Source of the DNA: Comamonadaceae bacterium CG12_big_fil_rev_8_21_14_0_65_59_15
Lineage (GTDB): Bacteria > Pseudomonadota > Gammaproteobacteria > Burkholderiales > Burkholderiaceae_C
Reading direction: 5' to 3'
Length of the DNA: 64,000 nt
NCBI GenBank assembly: GCA_002786915.1
Contig: PCUV01000116.1
Span: 19,260-83,259, forward strand
Positions 41,433-50,844 of the stretch are shown here, piece by piece (the stretch's first letter is position 1; every line of letters begins with the position of its first letter). A program made the position numbers and the translations under genes. The notes under the pieces are model-generated. The model was given only the letters and a program-made list of their open reading frames with translations, ran no database searches and was not told where the DNA came from.

Positions 41433-42056
41433 TCAGTGTGCCGGGCGCAGGCGGGCGTTCATCTCGGCAGAGCAGTCCCAAAAATTAGGCAGCGTGGTGT
41501 TGCTGTAGCCCGAAACAAAAGGCTTTTGCGTGCCGTCTTCCAAAAAAACACTGCGCGCCACCGAGCCAATGTTGGCGCCGTACACATGGATGCTGATGGA
41601 AGGCTGATCGCTCAGTGCGTTGCTGACGCGGTGCACGTCGCCGATGGTGGGCGACACGGCCGCGACCTGCCCGGGCATCAGCTTGACGGCCTGGCCCTGC
41701 GCCGCCCAGCGCCCGTCGGCGGTGGGCGCATAGTCTTGCGCCAACTCGGCCCCGCGCAGCATGCCGATCAGGCCCCACACCGTGTGGTTGTGGATGGGCG
41801 TGCACTGGCCCGGCCCCCAGACAAAGCTGACCACACAAAAGCGCTCCAGCGAATCCACATGCAGCACATATTGCTGATAGCGCTGCGCATCAGGCGCAGC
41901 GTAGGTGTCCTGTAACCAGTCGTCATGCGCCACCAGTTTGCCCAGCAGCTTGCTGCCTTCTTTCAGGAGGGTGGGCTCGGCGGGGTGCTGGTCCAGCAGA
42001 CGCGCCATGTGCTGGACAAAGGTTCTGAAGCGGGTGTGGTTGGCAGGTATAGGCAT
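41433..42056 (-). CDS. Cysteine dioxygenase family thiol dioxygenase
   Basis: 207 residues, cupin fold. The iron ligands are in TPIHNHTVWG (two His) and DVHRVSN (third His). FVWGPGQCTPIHNH and FVSGYSN fit bacterial cysteine or 3-mercaptopropionate dioxygenases. It adds O2 to a thiol to give a sulfinic acid. The exact substrate cannot be told by reading. Operon with the rhodanese gene. Confidence 0.88.
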   Translation of the reverse strand: MPIPANHTRFRTFVQHMARLLDQHPAEPTLLKEGSKLLGKLVAHDDWLQDTYAAPDAQRYQQYVLHVDSLERFCVVSFVWGPGQCTPIHNHTVWGLIGMLRGAELAQDYAPTADGRWAAQGQAVKLMPGQVAAVSPTIGDVHRVSNALSDQPSISIHVYGANIGSVARSVFLEDGTQKPFVSGYSNTTLPNFWDCSAEMNARLRPAH

Positions 42057-42191
42057 GCTACTCAGCGCTAATCAATGGAAATTTGCGCGCAGACCCTTCT
42101 GAGGAACATTCCAGGGCCACGGCTTAGGTCAAGTTTAGCCAAGTGGATTGCGACACAATCCGGGTTAAAAAAAACAGCTACCTTGACTTGT

Positions 42192-43952
42192 ATGCAAATC
42201 GACGTTGCCGAAGCCCTCAATTTGTTGTGTGTGGATGACCTCAAAGCGTTAGCGCGCCAGCTGCCCGTCCCACCCTTGGCCAATCGCAAGGCAGAACTGG
42301 TCACAGCCATCAGCTGTGCACTGCTGGGACCCGGGTTGAATGCACTTTGGGAGCGTCTTGACGCTTTGTCGCGTTCGGCCGTGGCCGAGGCAGCTCACGA
42401 ATATCGGGGCGAATTCCTCGCGCAGCAGTTTCCGGCCAAGTACCAGCGGTCACCCGCATTCAAAGAAAGCAACAAACCGGCCGCTCTGGGTCTTTTCATT
42501 TACCGGCATTTTGCCGAGCGCAGTCTGGGCATACCCACCGATCTGCGCCAGCGCTTGCTGGAGTTTGTCCCCAAACCAGCGTCGGCACAAATTCAAACTG
42601 TTGCCGAGCCAGAACCTGTACCCGGCTTGGTGCAGCGCCAGACCGAGCTGGATGCTGCGCAAGAGTTGGCGCTGGTGTTGCGAATGCTCGAAACAGAACG
42701 CGTCACGTTGGGTGGAAAAACAGGCGTTGCCAGCACGGCGAGCCAACGCTTGCTGTTGGCCAAGTTACCTGCTGGTGACTTTTACCCCTGGGTGGAGCCC
42801 GCCAATAAGTGGGAGCAGCACATTGGCCCGATCAAGGCCTTTGCCTGGCCGTTGCTGTTGCAGGCGGGTGGTTTGGCAAAGTGCGTGGGTACGCGCCTGA
42901 CATTAACATCCGCCGGGATCAAGGCGATGTCTGTAGCGCCAGCGCAGACGCTTCGTCTGTTGTGGAACAAATGGCTGGGCAACCACTTGCTGGATGAATT
43001 CAGCCGCGTCGAAGCCATCAAGGGGCAGAAGAGTGCGGGCCGCGTGATGAGCGCCGCCGACGATCGCCGTGACGCGATCGAACAGGCGCTGCAAGACTGT
43101 CCGGTCAGTCAGTGGGTCGCCTTGCCCGAGTTTTCCCGCTTTATGCAAGCCAGCGGGCGTGACTTTGTGGTCACCCACGATCCGTGGAAGTTGTTTATTG
43201 CCGAGCGTCAATACGGCAGCCTTGGCTATGAGGGTTCGCATACCTGGGGCCTGCTGCAGCACCGCTACATTCTGGCGTTGCTGTTCGAATACGCAGCCAC
43301 GCTGGGGCTGATCGATGTGGCTTACACCGACCCCACCGAACTGGAAGGCGGGCTGGAAGATTTCAGGGATTTGTGGGGAGCCGATGAATTGACGTTTTTA
43401 AGCCGTTACGACGGCTTGCGTTTTTTCCGCATCAACGCGCTGGGCGCATTTGTGCTGGGTTTGAGCGACACCTACCAGTCGCCCAGGCCAGCCAGTGCGG
43501 TAGGTCTGCGTGTGCTGCCCAGTTTGTCCATTGGCGTGTCAAGTGGTGCGCTCGACGAGCAGGCACGACAGATGTTTGACACCTGGGCCGTGCAATTGCC
43601 CGACGATCTGTGGCGGCTCGATCGCAGCAAGGCCCTGGTGGCGCTGGAAAAGGGGTATGACATACAGGCATTGCAAGCGTTTTTGCAAGACCACACCACA
43701 CAAGACTTACCAGAGAGTGTGGCGGCCTTTGTCGCCGAGTGCCGGGCGAACGCCCTGGCCGTCAAAGCCAGTGGTGTGGCGACGCTGCTGACTTGCTGCG
43801 ATGCGGCCACCGCTGCGCGCATTGCAGCGCATCCCAAGCTGTCTGCATTGTGCTGGTGTGTGGAACCCAAAACCCTGGTCGTCAGGACGGATCGTCTGGC
43901 CAAATTCCGCGCTGTCTTGTCTCAGGAATTGGGGTTGGGGCTGGTGGCGTAA
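42192..43952 (+). CDS. Uncharacterised protein with SAP-like N-terminus and helicase-C-3/XPB-like C-terminus
   Basis: 586 residues from the ATG at 42192; earlier in-frame codons do not extend the similarity. The first 40 residues (VDDLKALARQLPVPPLANRK, then AELVTAI) resemble a SAP DNA-binding motif. The C-terminal 150 residues (DDLWRLDRSKALVALEKGYD; FLQDHTTQDLPESVAAFVAE; CWCVEPKTLVVRTDRLAKF) look like the helicase-associated XPB/Ssl2 C-terminal module, yet no Walker motifs are present anywhere. The middle is rich in Trp/Leu. Likely a DNA-binding accessory factor; I do not know its function. Convergent with metH's N-terminal gene. Confidence 0.7.
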   Translation: MQIDVAEALNLLCVDDLKALARQLPVPPLANRKAELVTAISCALLGPGLNALWERLDALSRSAVAEAAHEYRGEFLAQQFPAKYQRSPAFKESNKPAALGLFIYRHFAERSLGIPTDLRQRLLEFVPKPASAQIQTVAEPEPVPGLVQRQTELDAAQELALVLRMLETERVTLGGKTGVASTASQRLLLAKLPAGDFYPWVEPANKWEQHIGPIKAFAWPLLLQAGGLAKCVGTRLTLTSAGIKAMSVAPAQTLRLLWNKWLGNHLLDEFSRVEAIKGQKSAGRVMSAADDRRDAIEQALQDCPVSQWVALPEFSRFMQASGRDFVVTHDPWKLFIAERQYGSLGYEGSHTWGLLQHRYILALLFEYAATLGLIDVAYTDPTELEGGLEDFRDLWGADELTFLSRYDGLRFFRINALGAFVLGLSDTYQSPRPASAVGLRVLPSLSIGVSSGALDEQARQMFDTWAVQLPDDLWRLDRSKALVALEKGYDIQALQAFLQDHTTQDLPESVAAFVAECRANALAVKASGVATLLTCCDAATAARIAAHPKLSALCWCVEPKTLVVRTDRLAKFRAVLSQELGLGLVA

Positions 43953-43956
43953 GGTC

Positions 43957-45021
43957 TCACGCCGCTTCCTTGTAAAACACGCTCTGGCGCAGCACCCGCC
44001 CTGCCAGCGGCGCCACCTTGTCGTGGATCGCGCCAATGTGCTCGGGCGTGGTGCCGCAGCAGCCACCCACGATGTTGACCAGACCGTCGCGCGCAAACTC
44101 GCCCACCAAGCGGCTGGTGACCTCGGGCGTTTCGTCAAAGCCGGTCTCGCTCATCGGGTTGGGCAGACCGGCGTTGGGGTAGCAGCTGATGAAGGTGTCG
44201 GGCGCGGCTTTGGCCAGCTCTTGCAGGTAGGGGCGCATCAAGGTGGCCCCCAGCGCGCAGTTCAGCCCTACGGCCAGCGGCTGCGCGTGGCGCACGCTGT
44301 GCCAGAAGGCGGTGACCGTCTGGCCGCTCAGGATGCGCCCGGACGCGTCCGTCACCGTGCCACTGATGATGATCGGCAGGCGCTCGCCGCTGGCTTCAAA
44401 ATATTCATCAATGGCAAACAGTGCCGCCTTGGCGTTGAGCGTGTCAAAAATGGTCTCCACCAGCAGCGCATCGACGCCGCCTTGCACCAACGCGTCCACC
44501 TGTTCGTAATAGCTGGCGCGCAGGTCTTCAAACGTGACGTTGCGCGCGCCGGGGTCATTCACATCGGGGCTGATGCTGGCGGTTTTGGGCGTGGGGCCGA
44601 GCGCGCCCAGCGCAAAGCGAGGCTTGTCCGGCGTGGAAAACTTGTCGCAGGCGGCGCGCGCCAGCTTGGCCGAGGCCAGGTTCATCTCAAACGCCAGGTC
44701 GGCCATGCCGTAATCTGCCTGGGCAATGCGTGTGGCACCAAAGGTGTTGGTTTCGATCATGTCCGCGCCCGCAGCCAAGTAGCGCTCATGGATGTCGGTG
44801 ATAACGTCCGCTCGCGTCAGGCTCAGCAACTCGTTGTTGCCCTTAACGTCTTTGTGCTGACCTGGAGTTTTGCCAAAGTCCTTGAAACGCTCGCCCCGGT
44901 ATTGCGCTTCAGTGAGCTTGAAGCGCTGAATCATGGTACCCATGGCGCCGTCAAGCACCAGGATGCGGTGTTGCAGAATCTCGGGCAGCGCCTGGCCGCT
45001 TGTATAGAGGATGTTTTTCAT
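43957..45021 (-). CDS. metH: Methionine synthase MetH, N-terminal homocysteine-binding half
   Basis: 354 residues from the ATG at 45021; a longer frame upstream is not conserved. [16 protein letters not shown] starts the homocysteine S-methyltransferase barrel. The zinc ligands are in GLNCALGA and [14 protein letters not shown]. It provides the homocysteine site while the folate/B12 half is encoded at 37055-39940 on the same strand. No SAH riboswitch precedes this half. Confidence 0.95.
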   Translation of the reverse strand: MKNILYTSGQALPEILQHRILVLDGAMGTMIQRFKLTEAQYRGERFKDFGKTPGQHKDVKGNNELLSLTRADVITDIHERYLAAGADMIETNTFGATRIAQADYGMADLAFEMNLASAKLARAACDKFSTPDKPRFALGALGPTPKTASISPDVNDPGARNVTFEDLRASYYEQVDALVQGGVDALLVETIFDTLNAKAALFAIDEYFEASGERLPIIISGTVTDASGRILSGQTVTAFWHSVRHAQPLAVGLNCALGATLMRPYLQELAKAAPDTFISCYPNAGLPNPMSETGFDETPEVTSRLVGEFARDGLVNIVGGCCGTTPEHIGAIHDKVAPLAGRVLRQSVFYKEAA

Positions 45022-45089
45022 GGTCAGGATTGTAGAAAAGCGTTTCATGGCGCGTCGATACTTCGTAGAAACAACCCTGAACCAATTTT

Positions 45090-45223
45090 GTGCAGGTGGA
45101 CGCATTGGAAGCGATTACCCAGATCAGCACGGCCAGCACCGGCAAAGATGCGATTGGCCAGCTAGCTACATCCCAGTTTGACCTTGTTATTTGTGATCAC
45201 AACCTGCGCCCAAAGGCCAACGG
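45090..45223 (+). pseudogene. Response-regulator receiver domain fragment
   Basis: [20 protein letters not shown] then GQLATSQFDLVICDHNLRPK read like the middle of a receiver domain around the phospho-acceptor Asp (CDHNL in place of DxxMP). Both the start and the rest of the protein are missing; the fragment ends where the fapA stop codon begins on the other strand. Confidence 0.55.
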
Positions 45224-46840
45224 TCAACATAGGGGGCAAACTGCCATCACGGTGGTGGTGCCGGATGCTTCAGCAAACACCACCTGCATTTGCTCGTTCA
45301 TTGAGAAAACGCCCGCTTCAAACTCGCGCCGTAATTGCACGGGTTTGTGGCCAAACATTAGATCGACCGCGCCTTCAATCCCCACGCTCACCTCGACGCG
45401 TGCCGTCAGCGCCAATTCCAGTTCATGTTCCAGATTCTGTTTTTCAGCCAGTGAGGCACCCCAGACCTGTACCGCATGCTGGCGTGAGGCTTGCACACGT
45501 TCAAGCATGTGCTTGGGGTCGCCCACGGCCTTGAGCTGTTTGACCAGCTTGTCCAAATTAGCCTCGGTTGCCTTTTCAGCTTCAATGCGCGCCAGCAGCG
45601 CGGCATAGCGCGCCTCCAGCTCGGGGTTGGTTCCCACCACCACCTGGGTGACGCCCGCCTTGCTGGAGCCCAGCAGCGGCACCTGTAGCAATAGCGCAAC
45701 GGCGGTGGTGCCACCCACCAGACGACCGCGTTGTGGCGCGTTGGCGCCGATGATGATCTGATTGAGCGAATGCAGGTCGCAGTCGATCACCATGTCGTCA
45801 ATGGCGATGACCGTGGCCGCCGTGATTTGCGCGCCCTGGGCAAAGCGCGCCGTAACCGAGCCGCCTGCGTGCAGTGCGGCCTGGGCAATCACGCCGCCAG
45901 CCACCTGAATGTTACCGCCCGCGTCTATTTGTCCGCCATCGACGATACCGTCTACCACCACGTCACCGCTGGCCTGTACTTTCATGCCATGCGTCACCTC
46001 GCCCGCCACATGCACCGTGCCGTCAAAGTGGATGTTGCCGCTGGCCATGTTGACTTCTTTGAGCCGCAAAATAGGCTCCACCATGATCCCGTTGCCCATA
46101 CGTACGGGTTGGCCACTCACCGACGCCACCAGCAGGTGGGCATCTTTGGCAGAAATCTCGGCCCCGTCAAGCTTGGGCGCAAAACCCGCATCCTTGCCGT
46201 CACGCGCGGGCAACACCTGCCCTTTGACGGTTTTGCCAGGTATGCCGCGTGTGGCCGGGGTGCGCCGCATCAGCGCAGCACCTGCTGTCACCACGGGAAT
46301 ATCACCGTGCTCACGGTAATCGATCAGCCCCTGCGCATTCAGTTTTGGAGCACGGTCGGTGGCCTCGTCAATCAAGGCTTCAAACACCGCGTCCTGGCCG
46401 TCTTGGGCTACTTGGCCACGTGCCACGACTAGGTCTTGGCACACGCCCGCGTCGCAGGCTTGCGCCAGGCCTTCATGATCCACGCCGAAAGTTACACCCG
46501 CTTGCGTCAAAGCGGCCAGCACGTCAGGCACACTGGCAAACTTGCCGCCCTGCGCGGGTGTGATCGTCAGGGTGGCAACCATGTTGTCCGGCGCAACGTG
46601 CACCAAAACCGAAGCATCAGCGCGTTTGGCAATTTCCAGCTCAAACGGGGTTGACTGGGTGTTGCACAGGTTGACTGCCTGGTTGATGGCGCTTTCATTG
46701 GTACGACAGTTGCCAAAACCGGCCTCAGCCAAAAGCGTGCACAACACACCAGCGTCCACCGGCGGGCGATCAGGCACCGGCTCAGACCGCAAAAAAATTT
46801 TGGCGTCTGATTCTGTGACTGCAATTCCGGGCAAATTCAT
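45224..46840 (-). CDS. FapA (DUF342) family polymer-forming/flagellar assembly protein
   Basis: 538 residues from the ATG at 46840. The N-terminal part has GIPGKTVKGQVLPARDGKD and GQPVRMGNGIMVEPILRLKE, standard in FapA. A right-handed beta-helix follows with Gly/Val-rich turns (TVHVAGEVTHGMKVQASGDV; VDGGQIDAGGNIQVAGGVI), then a coiled coil (LEARYAALLARIEAEKATEA). The family is cytoplasmic; the role is not settled and may concern surface or flagellar structures. It overlaps no neighbour. Confidence 0.85.
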   Translation of the reverse strand: MNLPGIAVTESDAKIFLRSEPVPDRPPVDAGVLCTLLAEAGFGNCRTNESAINQAVNLCNTQSTPFELEIAKRADASVLVHVAPDNMVATLTITPAQGGKFASVPDVLAALTQAGVTFGVDHEGLAQACDAGVCQDLVVARGQVAQDGQDAVFEALIDEATDRAPKLNAQGLIDYREHGDIPVVTAGAALMRRTPATRGIPGKTVKGQVLPARDGKDAGFAPKLDGAEISAKDAHLLVASVSGQPVRMGNGIMVEPILRLKEVNMASGNIHFDGTVHVAGEVTHGMKVQASGDVVVDGIVDGGQIDAGGNIQVAGGVIAQAALHAGGSVTARFAQGAQITAATVIAIDDMVIDCDLHSLNQIIIGANAPQRGRLVGGTTAVALLLQVPLLGSSKAGVTQVVVGTNPELEARYAALLARIEAEKATEANLDKLVKQLKAVGDPKHMLERVQASRQHAVQVWGASLAEKQNLEHELELALTARVEVSVGIEGAVDLMFGHKPVQLRREFEAGVFSMNEQMQVVFAEASGTTTVMAVCPLC

Positions 46841-47175
46841 GGCGCGAGTATCTCTGACTTTTTTGGATTTGCAAAGCCTTGGCAGCTGGCAAACCGGCTC
46901 TTTCAACGCGCGGCATTCATGGTACGAACGACTGCTACTTTGTTCTGGCGTTGTGCCAGCTGGGTCACTGCGCCCGCGCTTGGACGACCCATGTTGCGGC
47001 GATTGGGGTTCAGTAACAAGGAGAGCGCCGACGCCAGCCAACCCGAGCCGAGCGCGTCGCCAGGCCTATTGCCGCCAACGCCGTCCACCCCGGTGGGACA
47101 ATCAGGGCTGGCTGTATCTGCGGCTTCCCAGAAGCGAACAAGCGCAAGAAGCTTATTTAAATATAGCAAATTACT
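46841..47175. other. Divergent gap between fapA and recQ
   Basis: 335 bases with open frames but no recognisable protein. The end just before recQ is AT-rich (TATTTAAATATAGCAAAT), a likely promoter region. I see no repeat of families A-D here. Confidence 0.5.
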
Positions 47176-49020
47176 TTGTCCATCGAATCTATCCTTCAGA
47201 CCGTTTTTGGTTACGCCAGCTTCCGCGGGCCGCAGCAAAACATTGTTGCGCACGTCACGGCGGGCTGCGACGCGCTGGTGCTGATGCCCACCGGCGGTGG
47301 CAAAAGCCTGTGCTATCAGATTCCGGCCATTGCGCGCCAACAGGCGGGGCAGGGCATCACGGTGGTGATCTCGCCGCTGATTGCGCTGATGCACGACCAG
47401 GTGGGGGCCTTGCACGAGGCCGGTGTCAGCGCGGCGTTTTTGAATTCCACGCTGTCCATGCAAGAGGCTTCTGACACCGAGCGTCAACTGGTTCAGGGAC
47501 GCATCACGCTGCTCTACGCCGCGCCCGAGCGTGTCACTACGCCACGCTTTCTGGCCCAGATGGACGCGCTGGCCGAGCGTGGTGCATTGAGCCTGTTTGC
47601 CATTGACGAGGCGCACTGCGTGAGCCAGTGGGGGCACGACTTTCGCCCTGAATACCGTGCGTTGACGGTGCTGCACGAGCGCTACCCTGGCGTGCCGCGC
47701 ATGGCGCTCACCGCCACGGCCGATGCACTCACACGTGCCGACATCATTGAACGCTTGCAGTTGCAAAGCGCGCGCCTGTTTGTCAGCAGCTTTGACCGCC
47801 CCAACATCCGCTACACGATTGTCGAAAAACGCGACGCTACCGCGCAATTGCTGCGTTTTATCCGCGACGAACACATGGGCGACGCTGGCATCGTTTATTG
47901 CCAGTCGCGCAAGAAGGTCGAAGAAACCGCAGAACTGCTGTGCCATAACGGCATGGCCGCGCTGCCCTACCACGCCGGGCTGGACGCGCGCGTGCGACAG
48001 GCCAACCAGGACCAGTTTTTGCGCACTGAGGGCGTGGTGATGGTGGCCACCATCGCCTTTGGCATGGGCATCGACAAGCCTGACGTGCGTTTTGTGGCGC
48101 ACCTGGACATGCCCAAAAACATCGAGGGCTATTACCAGGAAACCGGCCGCGCCGGGCGCGACGGGCTGCCCGCCGAAGCCTGGATGTGCTACGGCCTGCA
48201 AGACGTGGTGAACCAGCGCCGCATGATTGACGAGAGCCCGGCCGAGGACGAATTCAAGCAAGTGTTGCGTGGCAAGCTCGAAGCGCTTCTGGGCTTGGCT
48301 GAGGCCACCGACTGCCGCCGCGTGCGGTTGCTGCGCTACTTTGGTGAAGAAAGCTCGGATTGCCATAACTGTGACAACTGTCTGACCCCGCCCGCCGTAT
48401 GGGACGCCACTGATGCGGCGCGCAAGTTGCTGTCCACCGTGTACCGCGTGCAGCAGATGAACGGCTTTGGCTTTGGCGCCGGGCACATCATCGACATTCT
48501 GCGTGGCAAGGTCACTGACAAGGTGGCGCAGCACGGTCACCAGGGCTTGAGCACCTTTGGCATTGGCGCTGATCTGAGCGAAGCGCAATGGCGCGCCGTG
48601 TTGCGGCAGTTGTTGGCCACGAACGCTGTAGCGGTGGATGCGAAAGCCTTCAACACGCTGGCGCTCACCGACGCGTCACGCGCTGTGCTCAAGGGCGAAG
48701 TAGCGGTGCGCCTGCGCGTGGCAGCGGCCAAGCCTGAGCGCTCACGCGCGCGTCATGGTGCAACTGCGGTGGTGCCCAAAGTGGCTGTGTCGCTGGACGG
48801 TGCAGCACAGGCACGCTTTCATTTGCTGAAGGAGTGGCGCACGGGGGTAGCGCGCGAACACAATCTGCCCGCCTACGTGATTTTTCATGACGCCACGCTG
48901 GCGGCCATTGCGCAGGCGGCGCCACAGTCATTGGAGGCGCTGCAAGGCATCAGTGGCCTGGGCGAGCGCAAGCGGCAGGCGTATGGAGCGGCGTTGCTGG
49001 ACTGTCTGGCACAGTTTTAA
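47176..49020 (+). CDS. recQ: ATP-dependent DNA helicase RecQ
   Basis: 614 residues from a TTG at 47176; no ATG fits. Helicase motifs: [25 protein letters not shown] (Walker A), [17 protein letters not shown] (motif II), [17 protein letters not shown] and [10 protein letters not shown] (motif VI). A zinc-binding Cys set ([19 protein letters not shown]) and a C-terminal HRDC domain ([20 protein letters not shown]) complete RecQ. Acts in recombination and fork repair. Confidence 0.97.
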   Translation: MSIESILQTVFGYASFRGPQQNIVAHVTAGCDALVLMPTGGGKSLCYQIPAIARQQAGQGITVVISPLIALMHDQVGALHEAGVSAAFLNSTLSMQEASDTERQLVQGRITLLYAAPERVTTPRFLAQMDALAERGALSLFAIDEAHCVSQWGHDFRPEYRALTVLHERYPGVPRMALTATADALTRADIIERLQLQSARLFVSSFDRPNIRYTIVEKRDATAQLLRFIRDEHMGDAGIVYCQSRKKVEETAELLCHNGMAALPYHAGLDARVRQANQDQFLRTEGVVMVATIAFGMGIDKPDVRFVAHLDMPKNIEGYYQETGRAGRDGLPAEAWMCYGLQDVVNQRRMIDESPAEDEFKQVLRGKLEALLGLAEATDCRRVRLLRYFGEESSDCHNCDNCLTPPAVWDATDAARKLLSTVYRVQQMNGFGFGAGHIIDILRGKVTDKVAQHGHQGLSTFGIGADLSEAQWRAVLRQLLATNAVAVDAKAFNTLALTDASRAVLKGEVAVRLRVAAAKPERSRARHGATAVVPKVAVSLDGAAQARFHLLKEWRTGVAREHNLPAYVIFHDATLAAIAQAAPQSLEALQGISGLGERKRQAYGAALLDCLAQF

Positions 49021-49169
49021 AACGTTGCCCAATCCCCATCACTGCTGGCCGAAGCGGTACGGGTCGCTGCGGGTTTGACTTTCATTTCGAAAACTCCCGC
49101 CGAATCAGGGTTTTCGATAGGTGGGTTCGCTGCACGGTGCCAAGTAGAGCATTTGCTACACTGGAAAAC

Positions 49170-49256
49170 ATGTTTTTGCACCACATCACGATCACAGGTT
49201 GTTGCGACCGGGGGGCATGGCCTTGGCGTACGTCAGTCAAGACTGTGTCATCCTGA
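49170..49256 (+). CDS. trpL: Candidate trp leader peptide
   Basis: 28-codon frame starting ATG at 49170 (GGAAAA before it) and ending 64 bases before trpE. It contains AWPWR, that is two Trp codons two positions apart. The stop codon overlaps a perfect hairpin GTGTCATCCTGACAC, and a T6 run lies at 49302-49307. This layout recalls transcription attenuation. The stems are not a clear antiterminator pair by eye, so it stays a hypothesis. Confidence 0.4.
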   Translation: MFLHHITITGCCDRGAWPWRTSVKTVSS

Positions 49257-49320
49257 CACCCCTGCGGCCTGGCCTGGCATCGGCACGGTCCACTTCCTGC
49301 TTTTTTGAAAGTGCCTTCCC

Positions 49321-50844
49321 GTGATCTCTGCTTCTGATTTTTGTCGTTTGGCCGAACAAGGCTACAACCGCGTAGCGCTCACGGCGCAAGCGTTCGCCGA
49401 TCTGGAAACGCCCCTGTCGCTCTACCTCAAACTCACCGGCTGCACGCCATTCAGTTTTTTGCTGGAGTCAGTGGTGGGGGGCGAACGCTTTGGGCGCTAC
49501 AGCTTTATCGGCTTGCCGGCGCGCACGCTGCTGCGCGCCAGTGGTTTCGGTGCCGATGCCAAAACCGAGGTGGTGCAGGACGGCGTGGTGATCGAAACCG
49601 ACCATGGCAACCCGCTGGACTTTATTGCGGCTTATCAGCAGCGCTTCAAGGTGGCGGTGCAGCCGGGCCTGCCGCGTTTTTGCGGCGGACTGGCGGGCTA
49701 TTTTGGTTACGACGCGGTGCGTCACATGGAGAAAAAGCTCCAGATTACCTGCCCCAGGGACGAACAAGGCACGCCCGACATCCTGTTGTTGCAGTGCGAA
49801 GAGCTGGCGGTGATTGACAACCTGTCGGGCAAGTTGCACCTGATGGTGTATGCCGACCCCACGCTGGCCGGTGCCTATGACGGCGCGCAAGCCCGGCTGA
49901 CCGAACTCAAGCGCCTGCTGGAGCAACCGGTGCACGCACCGCGCACCCAGGCCAGCAGCGCGCAGCCCGCCGTGCGCGACTTTCCCAAGGCCGATTTCAT
50001 GGCCGCCGTGGCCCGCGCCAAGGAGCTGATTGCCGGGGGCGACTTCATGCAGCTCGTGGTTGGCCAGCGCATCAAGAAGCCGTTCACGCAAAGCCCGCTG
50101 AGCCTGTACCGCGCGCTGCGCTCGCTCAACCCCAGCCCGTACATGTACTACTACAACTTCAGTGGCGCTTGCGAGGCGGCGGCTGACTTTCATGTGGTGG
50201 GGGCCAGCCCCGAGATTCTGGTGCGCCAGGAGCAGGCCACACAAGACGGTGCGCCGGTGCAAAAAGTCACCATCCGCCCGCTGGCGGGCACCCGCCCACG
50301 CGGCGCCACGCCCGAGGCCGACAAGGCCGCTGAAGTGGAGCTGATGCACGACCCCAAAGAGCGCGCCGAGCACGTGATGCTGATCGACCTGGCGCGCAAC
50401 GACATCGGGCGCATCTCGCAGGTGGGCAGCGTCAAGGTGACGGACGCCTTCAGCGTGGAGCGCTACAGCCACGTGATGCACATTGTGAGCAATGTAGAGG
50501 GCACGCTGCTGCCCGGTTTGAGCAGCATGGACGTGCTCAAGGCCACTTTTCCGGCGGGCACGCTCAGCGGCGCGCCCAAGGTGCACGCCATGGAGCTGAT
50601 CGACCAATTGGAGCCGGTCAAGCGTGGCATTTACGGCGGTGCTTGCGGTTACCTCAGCTACGCCGGTGACATGGACGTGGCCATTGCCATCCGCACCGGG
50701 GTGCTATTGAATCAGGTGCTGCATGTGCAGGCGGCTGCTGGTGTGGTGGCAGACAGCGTGCCAGAGCTGGAGTGGGCTGAAACCGAGGCCAAGGCGCGCG
50801 CCATTTTGCGTGCGGCCGAACTGGTGGAAGAAGGCCTGGTGTGA
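49321..50844 (+). CDS. trpE: Anthranilate synthase component I
   Basis: 507 residues from a GTG at 49321. The tryptophan feedback motif LLES occurs in PFSFLLESVVGG. Chorismate-binding motifs: TIRPLAGTRPRG, DPKERAEHVMLIDLARNDIG, TFPAGTLSGAPKV and GIYGGACGYLSYAGDMD. It makes anthranilate from chorismate with ammonia supplied by TrpG. A GGDEF gene starts at its stop codon; trpG comes after that gene. Confidence 0.96.
   Translation: MISASDFCRLAEQGYNRVALTAQAFADLETPLSLYLKLTGCTPFSFLLESVVGGERFGRYSFIGLPARTLLRASGFGADAKTEVVQDGVVIETDHGNPLDFIAAYQQRFKVAVQPGLPRFCGGLAGYFGYDAVRHMEKKLQITCPRDEQGTPDILLLQCEELAVIDNLSGKLHLMVYADPTLAGAYDGAQARLTELKRLLEQPVHAPRTQASSAQPAVRDFPKADFMAAVARAKELIAGGDFMQLVVGQRIKKPFTQSPLSLYRALRSLNPSPYMYYYNFSGACEAAADFHVVGASPEILVRQEQATQDGAPVQKVTIRPLAGTRPRGATPEADKAAEVELMHDPKERAEHVMLIDLARNDIGRISQVGSVKVTDAFSVERYSHVMHIVSNVEGTLLPGLSSMDVLKATFPAGTLSGAPKVHAMELIDQLEPVKRGIYGGACGYLSYAGDMDVAIAIRTGVLLNQVLHVQAAAGVVADSVPELEWAETEAKARAILRAAELVEEGLV

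Noticed and set aside
43801..45165. Plus-strand 454-codon frame across metH
   Set aside because: It is the shadow of the homocysteine-binding MetH half in GC-rich DNA.
46542..47474. Plus-strand 310-codon frame running into recQ
   Set aside because: It overlaps fapA and recQ in other frames and has no recognisable domain.
49075..49308. 77-codon frame before trpE as a gene
   Set aside because: No family likeness; the shorter WPW frame at 49170 fits a leader peptide better.
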